Below are positions 1-11,900 of a stretch of 64,000 bases of DNA, in pieces. Within the stretch, counting starts at the first letter, position 1. Each line of letters starts with the position of its first letter. The stretch is taken from the NCBI RefSeq assembly GCF_001577835.2, contig NC_029521.1:2142398-2206397 (forward strand). Reading direction: 5' to 3'. The translations under genes and the position numbers were made by a program. Below the pieces are notes generated by a model. It was not told the DNA's origin, searched no databases, and saw nothing but the letters and a program-made list of their open reading frames with translations. The DNA comes from Coturnix japonica (lineage: Eukaryota; Chordata; Aves; Galliformes; Phasianidae).

Positions 1-2837
1 ATTCGTCAAAGGAAAGAGGAGAGGTAAATGGGGAATAAATCAGTGAGTTTGCTAGAATCAAGCAAAGCTGTATTAATTACCTTTCCTTCTTTTTTTATGT
101 AAGATGCAGCCTCACACCAATATGCCTGTGAAGTCAGTGAAAACATGCAAAGGATACCAAGTTTATTAAAGGCATTTATTAGCTATGAAGTTGTTTAGCA
201 ATCCCTTTCTACTTTTTGCATTCTTTCAATTGCTACTTGCTGTTTCAAAAGTCAGGGGAGGAGATATTTAACTAAATCTGAAGTTATCTCACAACCTCAC
301 GTTTTGAATTCCCAGCAATCTTCTCATTCCATCAATAAAACATCAATTTCATTTCACCCTCTCACTTAAGAACAGTTCACTGGTTGCTAATCTCTTTGCT
401 AGGAACACACAGAAAAAAAGATCTGATACGTACTTGCCAGATGTCTCCCTGGATTTCATAAGACTCTATGGATTTGGTGGGAGCATATTAATCTTTGTAA
501 AATATGCATTGGTACAAGCACAACAAAAAAGGTGCAGAGCAGAGATAATGCAGCACTCAGATACTAAATTTTCTCTGAGTAATCAATGCAGATTACTGAC
601 ATGCTTTTGTATATTCACAGCAAGATCTTGACTGAATTGATGTATTATTATTCCTTTGCCTTTCTAATCCTTTCTTCTGATTCCAGTTTAACTACATTAC
701 CTCTTTGTTTTTATATTGGAAAACACCTTTTGAAGATTAACTGCAGTGTTTTGGCAGAAGCAGGCCAGGGATATCACCACACAGGACTCCAACATTACAG
801 AAGCATGTGGGAATTGGTTCTCACTGGCAATACTCCTCATCAAGGAGAGGACACCAAAAGCATGTTGTCTGGAGGCCTCCTGGTTGAAGTTGAGGGCATT
901 TGTTTTGGTCAGGAAGCAGTACATGGGAAAGGGACTTCGAATGTGAATGGGCCACAGGAGAAACAATGCAGGAGATCAGCCCACAGGGCAGCCCTTCGGA
1001 CAAGCCTGCTGCATCATAACAACCTTCTTTCTTGATGCAGCCCAGCAATTGGACATACTCTGCAACCTAATTTCCCTGCAGTGTTGTCTGGAAAAAAGGT
1101 GATGAAAGCCTGAGGATGGCCAAGAACAGGGAACAGGAGCCAGTGGCCATGCTCACTGGGGATGGGCTCCATGTCACGGTCGGGTATCTGAACCATGCTG
1201 CTACCAGCCAGGCTATGGCTGGAACCTGCTGCCCTGCATATTACTGCATGGCAGACATTAGAGGGATGGCAATCCTTGACGAGTTCAGAAGCATCTCCTT
1301 TCTTTCCAGTTGTTGGTACTGTCCCTCTTGAGACAGGTAGCTTAATTTATAGTGAATTGAATATGTATTTGATGAATGTATGTATAGTCATGTGGACTAG
1401 AAAATGAATAACGTTACTAGAATATTAATCATTATCTTTATCTCTGTCATTTTCACTATCTTTATTAATCATTGGATATACCAATCACGATTTGCTATCA
1501 AATATGTGTAATTGTTGCCTTGTTCCTTTTATTCATCTTTCAAAATGTATTTTAGACATTGATAAATAATGCTTTGCTTCCAGTTAATGCACCAATTGTA
1601 GGGTCATATAAATCAAAAATTAATGAAATACGCTATCGCTCCCTACTGAATGGTGGCATGCTTCAGGATTTTGGATGAGAAAGCAGTTCCACAGAGTATA
1701 GGATCTACCTAATACTGCTTGCTTAGCTTGCCCTGCAGAGCTCAGGCCTTCTTGCAGCGTGGAGAATAATAACTCTTTCAGGAATTATAGTTCAAAGACC
1801 TGTGCCCAGTTCTCAGAAGAAATTCTGTTTTCAGGAGAGGCTTTAGTTGTACTAAGAGAGGATTTGTGCACCAGCTCTCCTTCTGTTTACTACTGGTTGT
1901 GTCAACAAAAAGCAGGTGTCTGTCTGGACTGTTCCTCACTGAGTTTATGCTATTGACCAGGTATGGCAGTATGGCCATTTGTGACAAAACCACCTTGCTT
2001 TTCCTGTCACGGTAACTTTGTGTATCTTAATCTTCTACCACTAGGTCTCTGTAGGAATGTCTCCAGATGTTCTGCTGATAATTCCCTCATAAATTAAACT
2101 TGAATTCTGCATTGCTTTCCTTGACTTCTCTATGAGAAGTGTATCTACATCGTGGGATTCACCATCACTTGCTCTGCTGTTACCGGAGGGAATCATTTGT
2201 TTTAGGGCAGGAATGTGCTCTGGAGACAATTCTGCCTCTTCTGTGACTGCTGAGGGAGCCCAGGCACTAGTTTGGTTTGGTGCCTTGCTCGCATGTATTT
2301 TAAGGAGTATAATTTCTTCCAGATCATGAAAATGTTTGGTCTTTCTGCATCTTTGAAGCGTGAGTTTAACTTCAGTCATTGCCAGCTTCTCTTTAGGCCT
2401 CTTTCTTCTTCTGAATGGCTCCTATAGAAACCTAGCCAAATATACATTTCTTTACTGTTGATAATGGTTCTTTTTTCAGAAAAACACAATTCCTGCATAG
2501 AATTTGTGGTATGCAGAATCCCTCCTTGGAAACCTTGACTATGAAATTGCTTTTCAGAGAGAAAAATGTAAGAACCATACGTTACATGCATGTTTTACAG
2601 GTAATCTACCAAGTTGGAGCAAGAGAGAAAGGGAACAAATTAGTTTACTTATGTGCCTCCAGCATAAGCAACAACCTGCCAAACACTTCTATATTTGTTT
2701 CAGTGCTTTAAGTAATGGTTATTTTAAAATTTTAATGGATGTGATTATTTAGTAGTGTAGAATTGCCTGGGATCATTGAGTTTAAAATACAGGCACTGAG
2801 GAACAAACAATCAAGAAGGCAAGAAAGGAAGATTTGT
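1..2837. other. non-coding flank, nothing recognised
   Basis: No open frame here resembles a known protein, and I saw no exon with flanking splice signals of a recognisable family. From the vertebrate gene order, RGR would be expected on the minus strand to the left of LRIT1. I looked for its opsin motifs in this stretch and in 3.2-8.2 kb and did not find them, so RGR probably begins outside the window. Confidence 0.6.
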
Positions 2838-3168
2838 AGGGAACCTACAAACAGGAGGGGAGTGAACTCTTTATAAGGGTAGATAATGGCAGAACAAGGG
2901 GAAATGGTTTTAAGTGCAGTGAGGGGAAATTTAGGTTGGATGTTAGGGGGAAGTTCTTTCCTTTGAGAGTAGTGAAGTGCTGGAACAGCTGCCCAGAGAG
3001 GCTGTGATGCCCCATCCCTAGATGTGTTCAAGGTCAGGTAGGATGGAGCTCTGTGCAGCCTGGTGTGGTATTAAACATGGAGGTTGGTGTCCCTGCATGC
3101 AGTAGGGGGGGATTGGAGCTTGATGATCCTTGAGGTCCCTTCCAACCCAAACCATTCTGTGATTCTGT
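2838..3168 (+). mobile_element. CR1 LINE fragment, 3' end, sense
   Basis: The stretch carries the usual CR1 3' block: 'tttaggttggatgttag', then 'gaagtgctggaacagctgcc' and 'cccagagaggctgtgatgcc', then 'ggtcccttccaaccc'. It ends in the CR1 tail 'attctgtgattctg'. It is 5'-truncated, as most avian CR1 copies are. It lies in the intergenic DNA upstream of LRIT1. Confidence 0.9.
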
Positions 3169-6100
3169 TTATTATTTCCTGCAGGCTGCCATGCTTACTG
3201 CTACGTCCTGCCACTGCTGCCCTTGGTGCATCATTCTTCCACACCTTTCATCTGGCCTGAGTGTGTATGTAGGGCTGCTTTTGCCCAAGCAAAGATCCTT
3301 GAGAGTAAACTGATTTCTTCTGAGAATGAGTCTGCATAGATTTAATGTTACTGCATCTGTGAGCAGTACCAGGTGAGAAAGTCAAAACTTAGAGGAAGCT
3401 CCCCATCAATTTAGGCTTCCTTCATTTTCTCACCTTTCTTTCTTACTCTTCTTTTGATAAGTCATCAAAACTGCATCCGTTACATATCTGGAAGGGCTGA
3501 ACCAATGAAGTATGGGTTGTAACACAAATCAGAAGGACTGAAGCATGGCACACTCCCTTCTGGAATGGTCCCTCCCTTTGTGGGTCAGCAGGACAGCTGT
3601 GGCTATGAGGGGCTGCCCGAGGTATGCTGTTACCACTGAAGTCTCCCTCTCTCATTTCACTCTGCTATTGTAAGCTGTAAAATTATCACCTTTGGGAAAA
3701 ACAATAGCAACAAAATGGAATATAATGAAGCATTTAGCCCAAGAATAATCAGAACAGTTTAATAACATGAGAACTAAATTGCTCTTGTAATGTCCCCACA
3801 TCAAATGCATAAACGCACACACACACATGTATATGTATCTATATAAGTACACTGAATCTCTGAGTAGATTGAAAGAATCTTGTTGAGAGAAATGATATCA
3901 AGAAAATAGATACACCAGGGCAGAAGCTTTCCTTTTCCCTTTCCTCCTGGTCTTCTTTTTCCCTTTATCCCTTACTCCGCTTTTTTTCATTCTTTTTCAT
4001 GATTCCTATTTGTAAGACTTGTGGCTTCAGGTTTACTGCAGCTGCCTGTGGCATGTACTCAGCCTGTGAATTCTTGAGGCTGAAGGCAGGCAAATCAGAG
4101 TAGGAAAACTGGGGATTATCAGTCTGGAAAGAGGGCAGAGGGCTGCTGTGTAAAACAAGTTATGCTCCATCTGCATTTAGGAGCCACATAAACAGTGCAG
4201 GAAGTTTAAATCTTCGGGCATGCCTGAAGAATCAAAATAAAACAGGCACCGCTTCCTAAGCAGAGGTGACTCTGCAGGGCTTAGACTAATGCTATTAAGA
4301 TCCAAATTAGAAAAGGTTGTTGCAGTCAGCAACATTATTGCATGGCCTCCTCTGCCGTGCAGCTAAGGCTACTAAGCCCAAAGTTAGCAGATTTTGTTAT
4401 ACTGTGGAAGCCTTCCCAGTTACTAGGGAAGGAAGGTACTGGCTAGGGAAGAGGGACTGGGAGAATAAACACAACTTTAGTCATTTTAAATGCATGTGTC
4501 AGATATGATTGTGGCATATCCAGTTATCAAAGTGGACTACTGTGGAGTGATGTATGGTTGTGATACTTAAAAGGAGAATAGTAATTTTTTCTGAGGGAGA
4601 AAAAATTCCAACCTAGTGGGCAATGCAACATGTTTACATCCCATCAGTTCTCAAGACTAATAACTTTAAAGACAGCGAGGGCTTTAAAGAAAGAAATGTC
4701 TGGTTCATTTGGAGTTTTCCCTCAGAGGTGGAACTCAGAGAGTCTGTCCCAGAGAATTTTGCTCTGGAGTCCTGTATGCTTGATGCCAGAAGCATCTGCA
4801 TGTTGCTGTAGGGCCTTTGGAGAAGAGGAGAACCGTGGCTGTGGTGGCTGGCCCTCTCCTCCCTTCAGATTGTGACAAATGTACATCAAATAAATACCAC
4901 TGGTAGAGTTTTATTGCCCCATTAAAAAAAAAAAAAAATTAAAAAAAAAAAAAAAGGAAAAAAAGAAAAAGGAAAAAGAATAATGCTCATGTTAATTTTA
5001 TTTCTTCAGCAAGCCTAGAGGTCTATTAATGACTTCACTCCTCCTCCTATGGAGGAGCTGCCTTCATTGGCATTAAGTGCAAGATCCAATTTAGAATGAC
5101 GTAGTGCATTACTGTGCTCCGACTTGCATCAGAGGGAAGGATTTTCCACTTTACAAGATATGCCTTGCCAGAAGCTTCTTGGAGGTGCATTTACTTAATG
5201 GAATTGATTTAGTATCTGACCCGTATTGCCTGCTAATAAAACCTTCCTGCCAAAATCATGGGTAATAAATATCCTATAGCTTTCTTTTCTGATAAAGGAT
5301 ACTGTCTTATTTGCTTTATGCCATCTTTCTCTAAGCATATGAGGAAAAGGAATAAATTTTGTCCAGTGACCACATTAAAAAAGAATGAGTCAGAAGAGCG
5401 TGGTCACTTGAGTGTCACTTTTGAACTTGTGAGTAGAATCAATTGGTAAGGCATGTTTGTGCTCAGAAAATCTATATGGGGAAAGAGGTGGAGACTGTAA
5501 TATCAAGTTATTAATCTTATTAGGAACCAAACAAAAAATGTTTTCTAAATTAATTCCCTTTTTGAAAGCCAGGAATGATTACATTGTGTTGAACTTTACT
5601 GTCTGACAGTAGACTTTGACCCCATTTGCTTTGCATTCACTTACACCACAATATAAGCAGGGGATCTGGCTATTCTTGGAGAATGTAAAACAAATTCTTA
5701 CACCTCTACTGAATGGCACCTGCTGCTTCATTGAATATTTTATTCTCCAGGTCGTATTTTTAGCTCAAAGCAGAGAAGAATCTTCCTACGTAGCAGCAAG
5801 GAGAATGGCTTTTATCATTTGAAGTGCATAATTTTGTCCATGAAAGTGAAGTGCCTAGCTTTCATTGTCTTCATTATTGAATACAGTTGCCCATCATGGT
5901 AATGCCTGTTGTACTCTTTTTACCACTCAGATAAAGCCTAGCGTGGTTGTATTCATGGCTTGAAACTTAACCCATCATTTGCACTGGAGGTATATTTATG
6001 AAGTCTTTATCTTGTTTAGAAACAAGTTAGTTGTGTTAACTAAACTGGTGAAACATGTAGCATTTGCATCTGCTAATGCATGCTTAATTTCTTTTTCTTG

Positions 6101-8257
6101 TTTATTATAAATTAATTTTACTTCTACTGCTCCTGGTATTTAAAGATGTTTCACTTGTGAGGCAAGATTGAGGACTGTGAAAACAAATCTTATCAGCCAG
6201 TCACTGGCTACTATCTACAAGGTTATTATTTCAGAGCTTGAGTGGAGGGAAACCACTTTGTCTGATGCACTGAAGACGTTAGGGGCAGGAGGTTAATTAT
6301 GTTGGATTGCCTTTTCGAGTAGAATTTAACTTTGGTGGGAAGAGAGGTGTTTCAGTCAATGTTGCTGATATTGACCTGAGGCCCCATAAAATGTCTGTTT
6401 AATAGTTAGCCCCAAAATGCATCTGGATTATCTTGAAACACTGAGATGTTATTGAAAAATTGTCAGCATAATTTGATTCTTCTGAAGAGGTTGCAGATGG
6501 AATTATACACTTCACTCTTAAGAGAGAAATGGCAATATGTGTATTGACATAATATGGTGATCTAACAGAACTTTATTATAAATAAGACAAGTTTAACAAG
6601 GTTTGAGGTGCACTTGATTATTTACTAAAGCATCAAGGAACATTTAAATGTAAATTATGTGAAAGGTATTACATAGAAGACATTATAACTACAAAGAAAA
6701 CCCATTCAGACAGGATTACACCAAGGACAGACTTTGGATCTGATGACATTATACTGAGAATAGTCTCAGGTATTTGGAATATAGTTCCTTTTGCCTTCTG
6801 GACTCTGGAGAGTCTTGAAGCAACTGGATCCTATTCCATTCCTGGACTTAAGAATGAGCCCTCTGCTTTTTCCAGATCCCTCTACAGAGGAGTTTGGGTG
6901 CAGCCAAATTCACCCTCAGTCTCAAATTTTTCCCAGCCTTGGTCAGTGGTTTGCTTAGCTAGGTTTTCCCACTAAAACATCCTTAGCAAATTACTTGCAA
7001 ACTTTCAATAAGCTACGTATCACTTGCCAAAGGTCTTTCGCAGCAAGAGATTTCTTACTTGGTAGACCCACCTTTCTGAACATCTCTTGAGAGGAAGTCC
7101 TGTTGTGCATCCCACTTCCATGCGGGAGAGTTCACAAGGTTCTTGGTCTGTTTACTATTTGTGGAGTAAGATAACTGACTCATAGCCATATTGCATATGG
7201 ACTGCAGTTTTGAGCTAGATGTGAGGGGGAACACACTGTCAGAAAAGCACAGCACGAAAACAAATATACGACAAAACTAGTTAGCAGTCTTATTTAAGAT
7301 CAATATCTTGTTCTGCTGCTGTAATACACTTGCTACCTTTCAGGTTGTTTCATATAAGTATAGAGATCTGCATGGCCAGCTGTGGCCTCTTGTGCCTTTT
7401 CTACCTGCATGAAAGAGTGTGAAGTTTTGAAAAACAATATCCACATCAGCTCTTCAAAATACATCTGTTTCTCGTATCACTCTCATCACATAAACATGAC
7501 ATGTTAAAATATCTATGTTGTTGTTTAATTTAAATTTAAGTTTTTCTTATAAACTCCAAAATGTCTTTTGGATGGAATTATTCCTGTTTCCTCCTTGGTG
7601 TTTATGCAATGTGACACTCATATACTCTGCAGAAGGGCACCTGTAGGTACAGTTATGCTCTTTAAATGGGTGAGCTGTAGTTCTCTCCCTGGGAAATATG
7701 AATTTAGATATAACAGGAGGATGGAAGAATCAGTCGTGGGCATTTTTTTTTTCCTGTATAATGTGACTTTAATTAAGGTCCAGCATAGCCTAGTTTTTAG
7801 AGTAAATCTTTGTGGTTGTAATTTCTTTCTCTTTCTCCTCCAACCTTAGCTGAAGAACAGTGAAGCTGGGAAGTGACTGGTCCTGAAAAGCCAATTGGAT
7901 GCCCTATGATCTCTGCCTCAGTCAGCTACATTTGATCCTGCTCCTCAATTTCATTGGGGGAATCTGACTGCAGCGTTCCTATTGACTTAATAAGGTCTGG
8001 GGTTCTGGTAGAATTTCTTTTGTGCTGAAATGAGGCATCTGGGGCTCTGCCCTGGATAACAATATTGGACACCATGGCTATCCTGAACTCCAGAAGTATG
8101 AGAAACCTTTTCCCAAAGCATCTAAGATTGAGTTGTGCCTGGTTAGTGCTCTTTTGCTAGCTTTTCAGCTCTGTTCAATTGCTCCTCACTTCTGTTAACA
8201 TTTTTAATCTGTGCTTTATGTTTTCTGTGTGACACAGGTGTGCCAAAGCTACTATCA
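3169..8257. other. intergenic DNA upstream of LRIT1
   Basis: AT-rich intergenic DNA with no supported gene. It holds a short CA/TA simple tract near 3815-3845 and an A-rich tract at 4921-4980. Small open frames occur at the density expected by chance and none shows a recognisable domain. Confidence 0.6.
4923..4980 (+). repeat. A-rich simple repeat
   Basis: Two runs of about 15 A are separated by TT and followed by GGAAAAAAAG-type units. This may be the decayed tail of an old retroposed sequence, but no body of an element is recognisable upstream. Confidence 0.8.
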
Positions 8258-8462
8258 TTTCATAGAATGGTCTAGATTGAAAAGGACCACAATGCTCATC
8301 CAGTTTCACCCTGCTATGTGCAGAGTCACCAACCACTAGACCAGGCTGCCCAGAGCCACATCCAGCCTGGCCTTGAATGCCTCCAGGGATGGGGCATCCA
8401 CAGCCTCCTTGGCCAACCTGTTCCAGTGTGTCACCACCCTCTGGGTAAAAAAATTTCTTCTA
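8258..8462 (-). mobile_element. CR1 LINE fragment, antisense
   Basis: On the plus strand it begins 'catagaatggtctagattg'. It then reads 'ccaggctgcccagagcc', 'ggccttgaatgcctcc' and 'aacctgttccagtgtgtcac', and ends at 'ttcttct'. This is the reverse complement of the CR1 3' end. It ends about 390 bp upstream of the LRIT1 start codon, so it may border the proximal promoter. Confidence 0.9.
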
Positions 8463-8691
8463 AAAGCATTTCCAAAATCCCTCTGAGAAAGCACTCAATT
8501 ACTAATTCCTGGTCGGATGACAGTTATGCACATCCCCCCCAAATTTGTTTGCTTTTTCTCACACAGGAGACACAGATTTCCTGAGGAGTGGAGTTTGGGG
8601 CTCCCAGAGGGAAGTGATGCTGTCTGTACAGCTCCAGGAAGCAATAAGCACCTACATGAAAATAACTCAAGTCCCCATCCTTAATCCCTGC

Positions 8692-8697
8692 CTATCC
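8692..8697 (+). promoter_or_regulatory. CRX/OTX2-type homeodomain site (TAATCC)
   Basis: A perfect TAATCC core lies about 160 bp upstream of the LRIT1 ATG. CRX and OTX2 bind this core in photoreceptor promoters, and LRIT1 is retinal, so the placement makes sense. A 6-mer is common by chance, so this is a candidate only. Confidence 0.35.
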
Positions 8698-8838
8698 TTT
8701 TTTATCTGATGGACTCAGCGAGGGCTGGAAGATCACAGCGTGGCTGAAAACGAAAGGGAGTTAACAAGATGTGACCAGTCAATGGCTAAAACAATAGGCG
8801 AGACCCTGCATGTTGCCTGCTGCCCAGGTGTCCTTCCC

Positions 8839-8850
8839 ATGCACAGGTAG
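8839..8850 (+). promoter_or_regulatory. three-codon uORF before LRIT1
   Basis: ATG CAC AGG TAG ends two bases before the LRIT1 start codon. Its own context is weak (C at -3). If the mRNA starts upstream of 8839, ribosomes could translate it and reinitiate or leak past it. The transcription start cannot be seen from sequence. Confidence 0.3.
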
Positions 8851-8852
8851 CC

Positions 8853-8974
8853 ATGTGGATCACCGTGACTTTGCTCTGCTGCTTGGTGCTCGGGGGGCTG
8901 CCGTGGGCAGGCACCTCGTGCCCCTCACAGTGCAGCTGTGCCTTCCACAGCCTCAACGAAGGGACGAAAGCCAG
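8853..8974 (+). CDS. LRIT1: LRIT1 exon 1
   Basis: It encodes the signal peptide (MWITVTLLCCLVLGGLPWAG) and the start of the LRRNT (CPSQCSC). The donor is AG|GTATGC, and the exon ends with two bases of an Arg codon. Human LRIT1 has the same CPSQCSC and KAR junction. Confidence 0.95.
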
Positions 8975-11900
8975 GTATGCTGATACTCTCTGGGGCTTTG
9001 GGTTTTTTTTCCTTCTCTTTAAGGGTGTTTTCAGAAGGAAATGTTGTGTCTAGGCTTCATGTCTCTTTATTTTTCCAGTCTCTTTGCTCTCCAGCTTTAT
9101 TTGTAGAGGATTAGCTTCTGAAAACACAGTAAGCTGATTTCAGAGAAAGCGTTTGGGCATCTCCTCTGTGCGAACAGCAACATAATTACCGCTGGGGCAA
9201 TGGCAAAAAGTAATACAATAAAAATGTTTTGGTTTTGGGTTTTTTTTGCCTTCATGCTGAATGTACTGGCTTTATTCTGTTCTGTTGGTCTGTTTCTGAA
9301 GGGTAAGCAGGTTTATTTTGCTGGTACCGAAGCCCTCAATCCAGTTCGCTTACTTAAAAAATCCTCGGGGTGGAGATTTTAGGTGAAATAATCGACTCTG
9401 GATAACAACAAACATAAAGAAGTAGGCAATAAGAATAAAGTAAGGCATTTCTCAGAGTGGTAACTTTCAGTTGGAAAGGCAGGTAAGGCCAGAAGGATAT
9501 CTACTGTCCTTTCAGAGACTGGAAAAAGCTGCAGTGTGTTTTGGTGAGATGCATATTAAAGCAAATGCTCGTTAGTCTCTTAATGAGCACGATGTCGCAT
9601 TTTTCTGCACTAAGATTTGTATTTCTCACTAGTTGAAGGAGATTATCCTATAGATTGCTTAATGCTTAGCAACGTAGTTGAGGGACGCTATGAGAAGCAT
9701 CAGAGCACAGTTTTTCTGTGATAATATCTCTGCTAGTTCACACTTTGTGTCATGTTTACACAAACCAGATGTTTTATTGAGAGATGATCTCTGAATTTTT
9801 CTTATTTGGCATATTTCTTCTATGAAATCTCAGCCCTCATCTGGGAGTGGACAGGATTTAATACCACCATAGAAGTGCTGGGTGACAGAAATACATAGGG
9901 TTTTTTTTGTTATAAACTAACTGGAGGCACCAATAATATTTAACTCCAGGAAAGCTACATGTATGGTTCAGCCACATTATTTATTGTTGCAGACAGTAGA
10001 GGAATAGCTGCTTTCAGCCAACATCAGTCTGGTTTTGGTAGCTTTGTAATGTCCTATTTATCAGTCAGGCAGTATGATAAGGAAATTGTACCTGTTTGAT
10101 CACATTACATTACTTGAGGTTTAGTGTGTGGAGTGGGACATGCCGATCTAACCTGTTACGTTTTGTCAGGTGTCTTAGCACTTTGTTAAGAACTTGCCTT
10201 TTTTTTCTCATCTTGACAATTTTTTTATGCAAAGACTGCAGAACTCTTCACATGGTTTTCAGGATTTGAACTCTGGTAATTGCATATAGAAAGGGATGGT
10301 TAAGACACACAGATCTGCCTTGCTTTCAGTAAAGCATTTTCTAAAGGGTTAGTTTTCTGTACTTTTCCTCTCTTAAATGATATATCTCTGTGGTGAAGTA
10401 ACCGCTGCATCTCTACAAACCTTCCAGTTTCACAGTGAAGGAGAGCTTGCAGTAGAGTATTACTAGTGAGTTGACCTTCTTCTCCTTGCTTCATGAGCAG
10501 AGCCTGTGCTGTGTTCAGTCTGTATTACTTTATCCCTCTCCAGACTTCCTCAAACAGTTAAAGCTTCTTTTTACTTGTCCTTCAATGTTTGGTCTATTGA
10601 TCCTTTTATTTTAACATGCATTAGCATGTTCTGCAGTGCCTTGGCACAGCTGTCTGTCATAGGAACCCTAAAAAACTGGAAGAGGAAAAAGCAGGAACAC
10701 AGTATGGGCCAGAATCAGATTCACACCGCTGTTGGAGGGTGCAATCTCTGCAGTCTGAAAGTGTGTGTACATATGAATTAGTGCAAACCAAATGATGTGA
10801 GAATCATCAGCAAGTAAGAAATGTCAAGAACAAAGCTTTTGAAAAAAGAAAGGCAGATAAAATATTGTACTGAAATTTCCAAAATGTCTCAAAATATAAG
10901 AAAGTTGTGTCTGTGCTTCTTTCTCACTAGGATGGTGCTGTGTAATGACCCGGAGATGACCCTCACCCCAGTGAACATCCCTGTAGATACGTTTAAGCTT
11001 CGAATAGAGAAGACAGCCATCCGCAGGGTGCCGGGGGAAGCTTTCCACGCTCTTCACAACCTGGAGTACCTCTGGTTGCCCTATAACTCCCTGGCCAGCC
11101 TCAGCGGGATCACCTTCAAGGGTCTCCGTCACTTGCTGGAGCTGAGGCTAGATGGCAATAACTTAATATCATTTCCCTGGGAAACCTTGTCTGACATGCC
11201 ACAACTAAGGCTTCTGGATTTACACAGCAATGAACTTACCTCAGTTCCTCCAGATGCTGCTCGTTACATCAAGAATATCACGTACCTGGACCTGTCTAGC
11301 AACAAACTGATGACTCTTCCTCAGGCTCTTATTTCTACCTGGGCCAACCTGCAGGCTGTCCCTTACTTTCCCAACGATAACTCCAAGATCATCTTAGGTA
11401 AGAGTGACCCTGATTTTGCAGTAGGCAAAATGACAAGAGCTCGCTATCTTATCATAGCATTTTCGCTCACTGTGGTTGCTATAACGCGTACACTGCTCAT
11501 TTAATGCCCTTTATGAAGTGTGCACGTTCACTTACACCCTAACCAACTCACTTCAGCCTTTCCACACCCAGCTTATTACAGCCTAAACTTTATCACAGGC
11601 TCACGTCTTCCTTACAGAGAAGCAGTTACTCCTTTTCAAGAGCTTTTATTGATGGATGCTGTCACTTTTGGAGAACATACAAAGGTGATTAGAGCTCTGT
11701 GTCTTTCAAGTGCTGTTTTCTACTAGCAGCTGGCATGGAGTTGATTAGTTTTAAGCAGCATTAAATCAAAAGATGGATTCTTCTTATGTCCAAGTTAAAA
11801 AGGAATAAACCTGCTGCTGAGCATATAATGTGGGTCAGTACAGCCAGTTTGTCCCAGCATGTGCCTCTTAAGAGTCTCTTTTAGCTCTCCACGTAGAATT

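Noticed and set aside
3443-3655. Minus-strand 70-codon frame considered as an RGR exon
   Set aside because: It has no opsin motif and no flanking splice sites in the right phase.
10821-10930. Upstream extension of LRIT1 exon 2 with an in-frame Met
   Set aside because: It is intron 1; the acceptor at 10930 and the conserved LRRNT junction show the exon begins at 10931.
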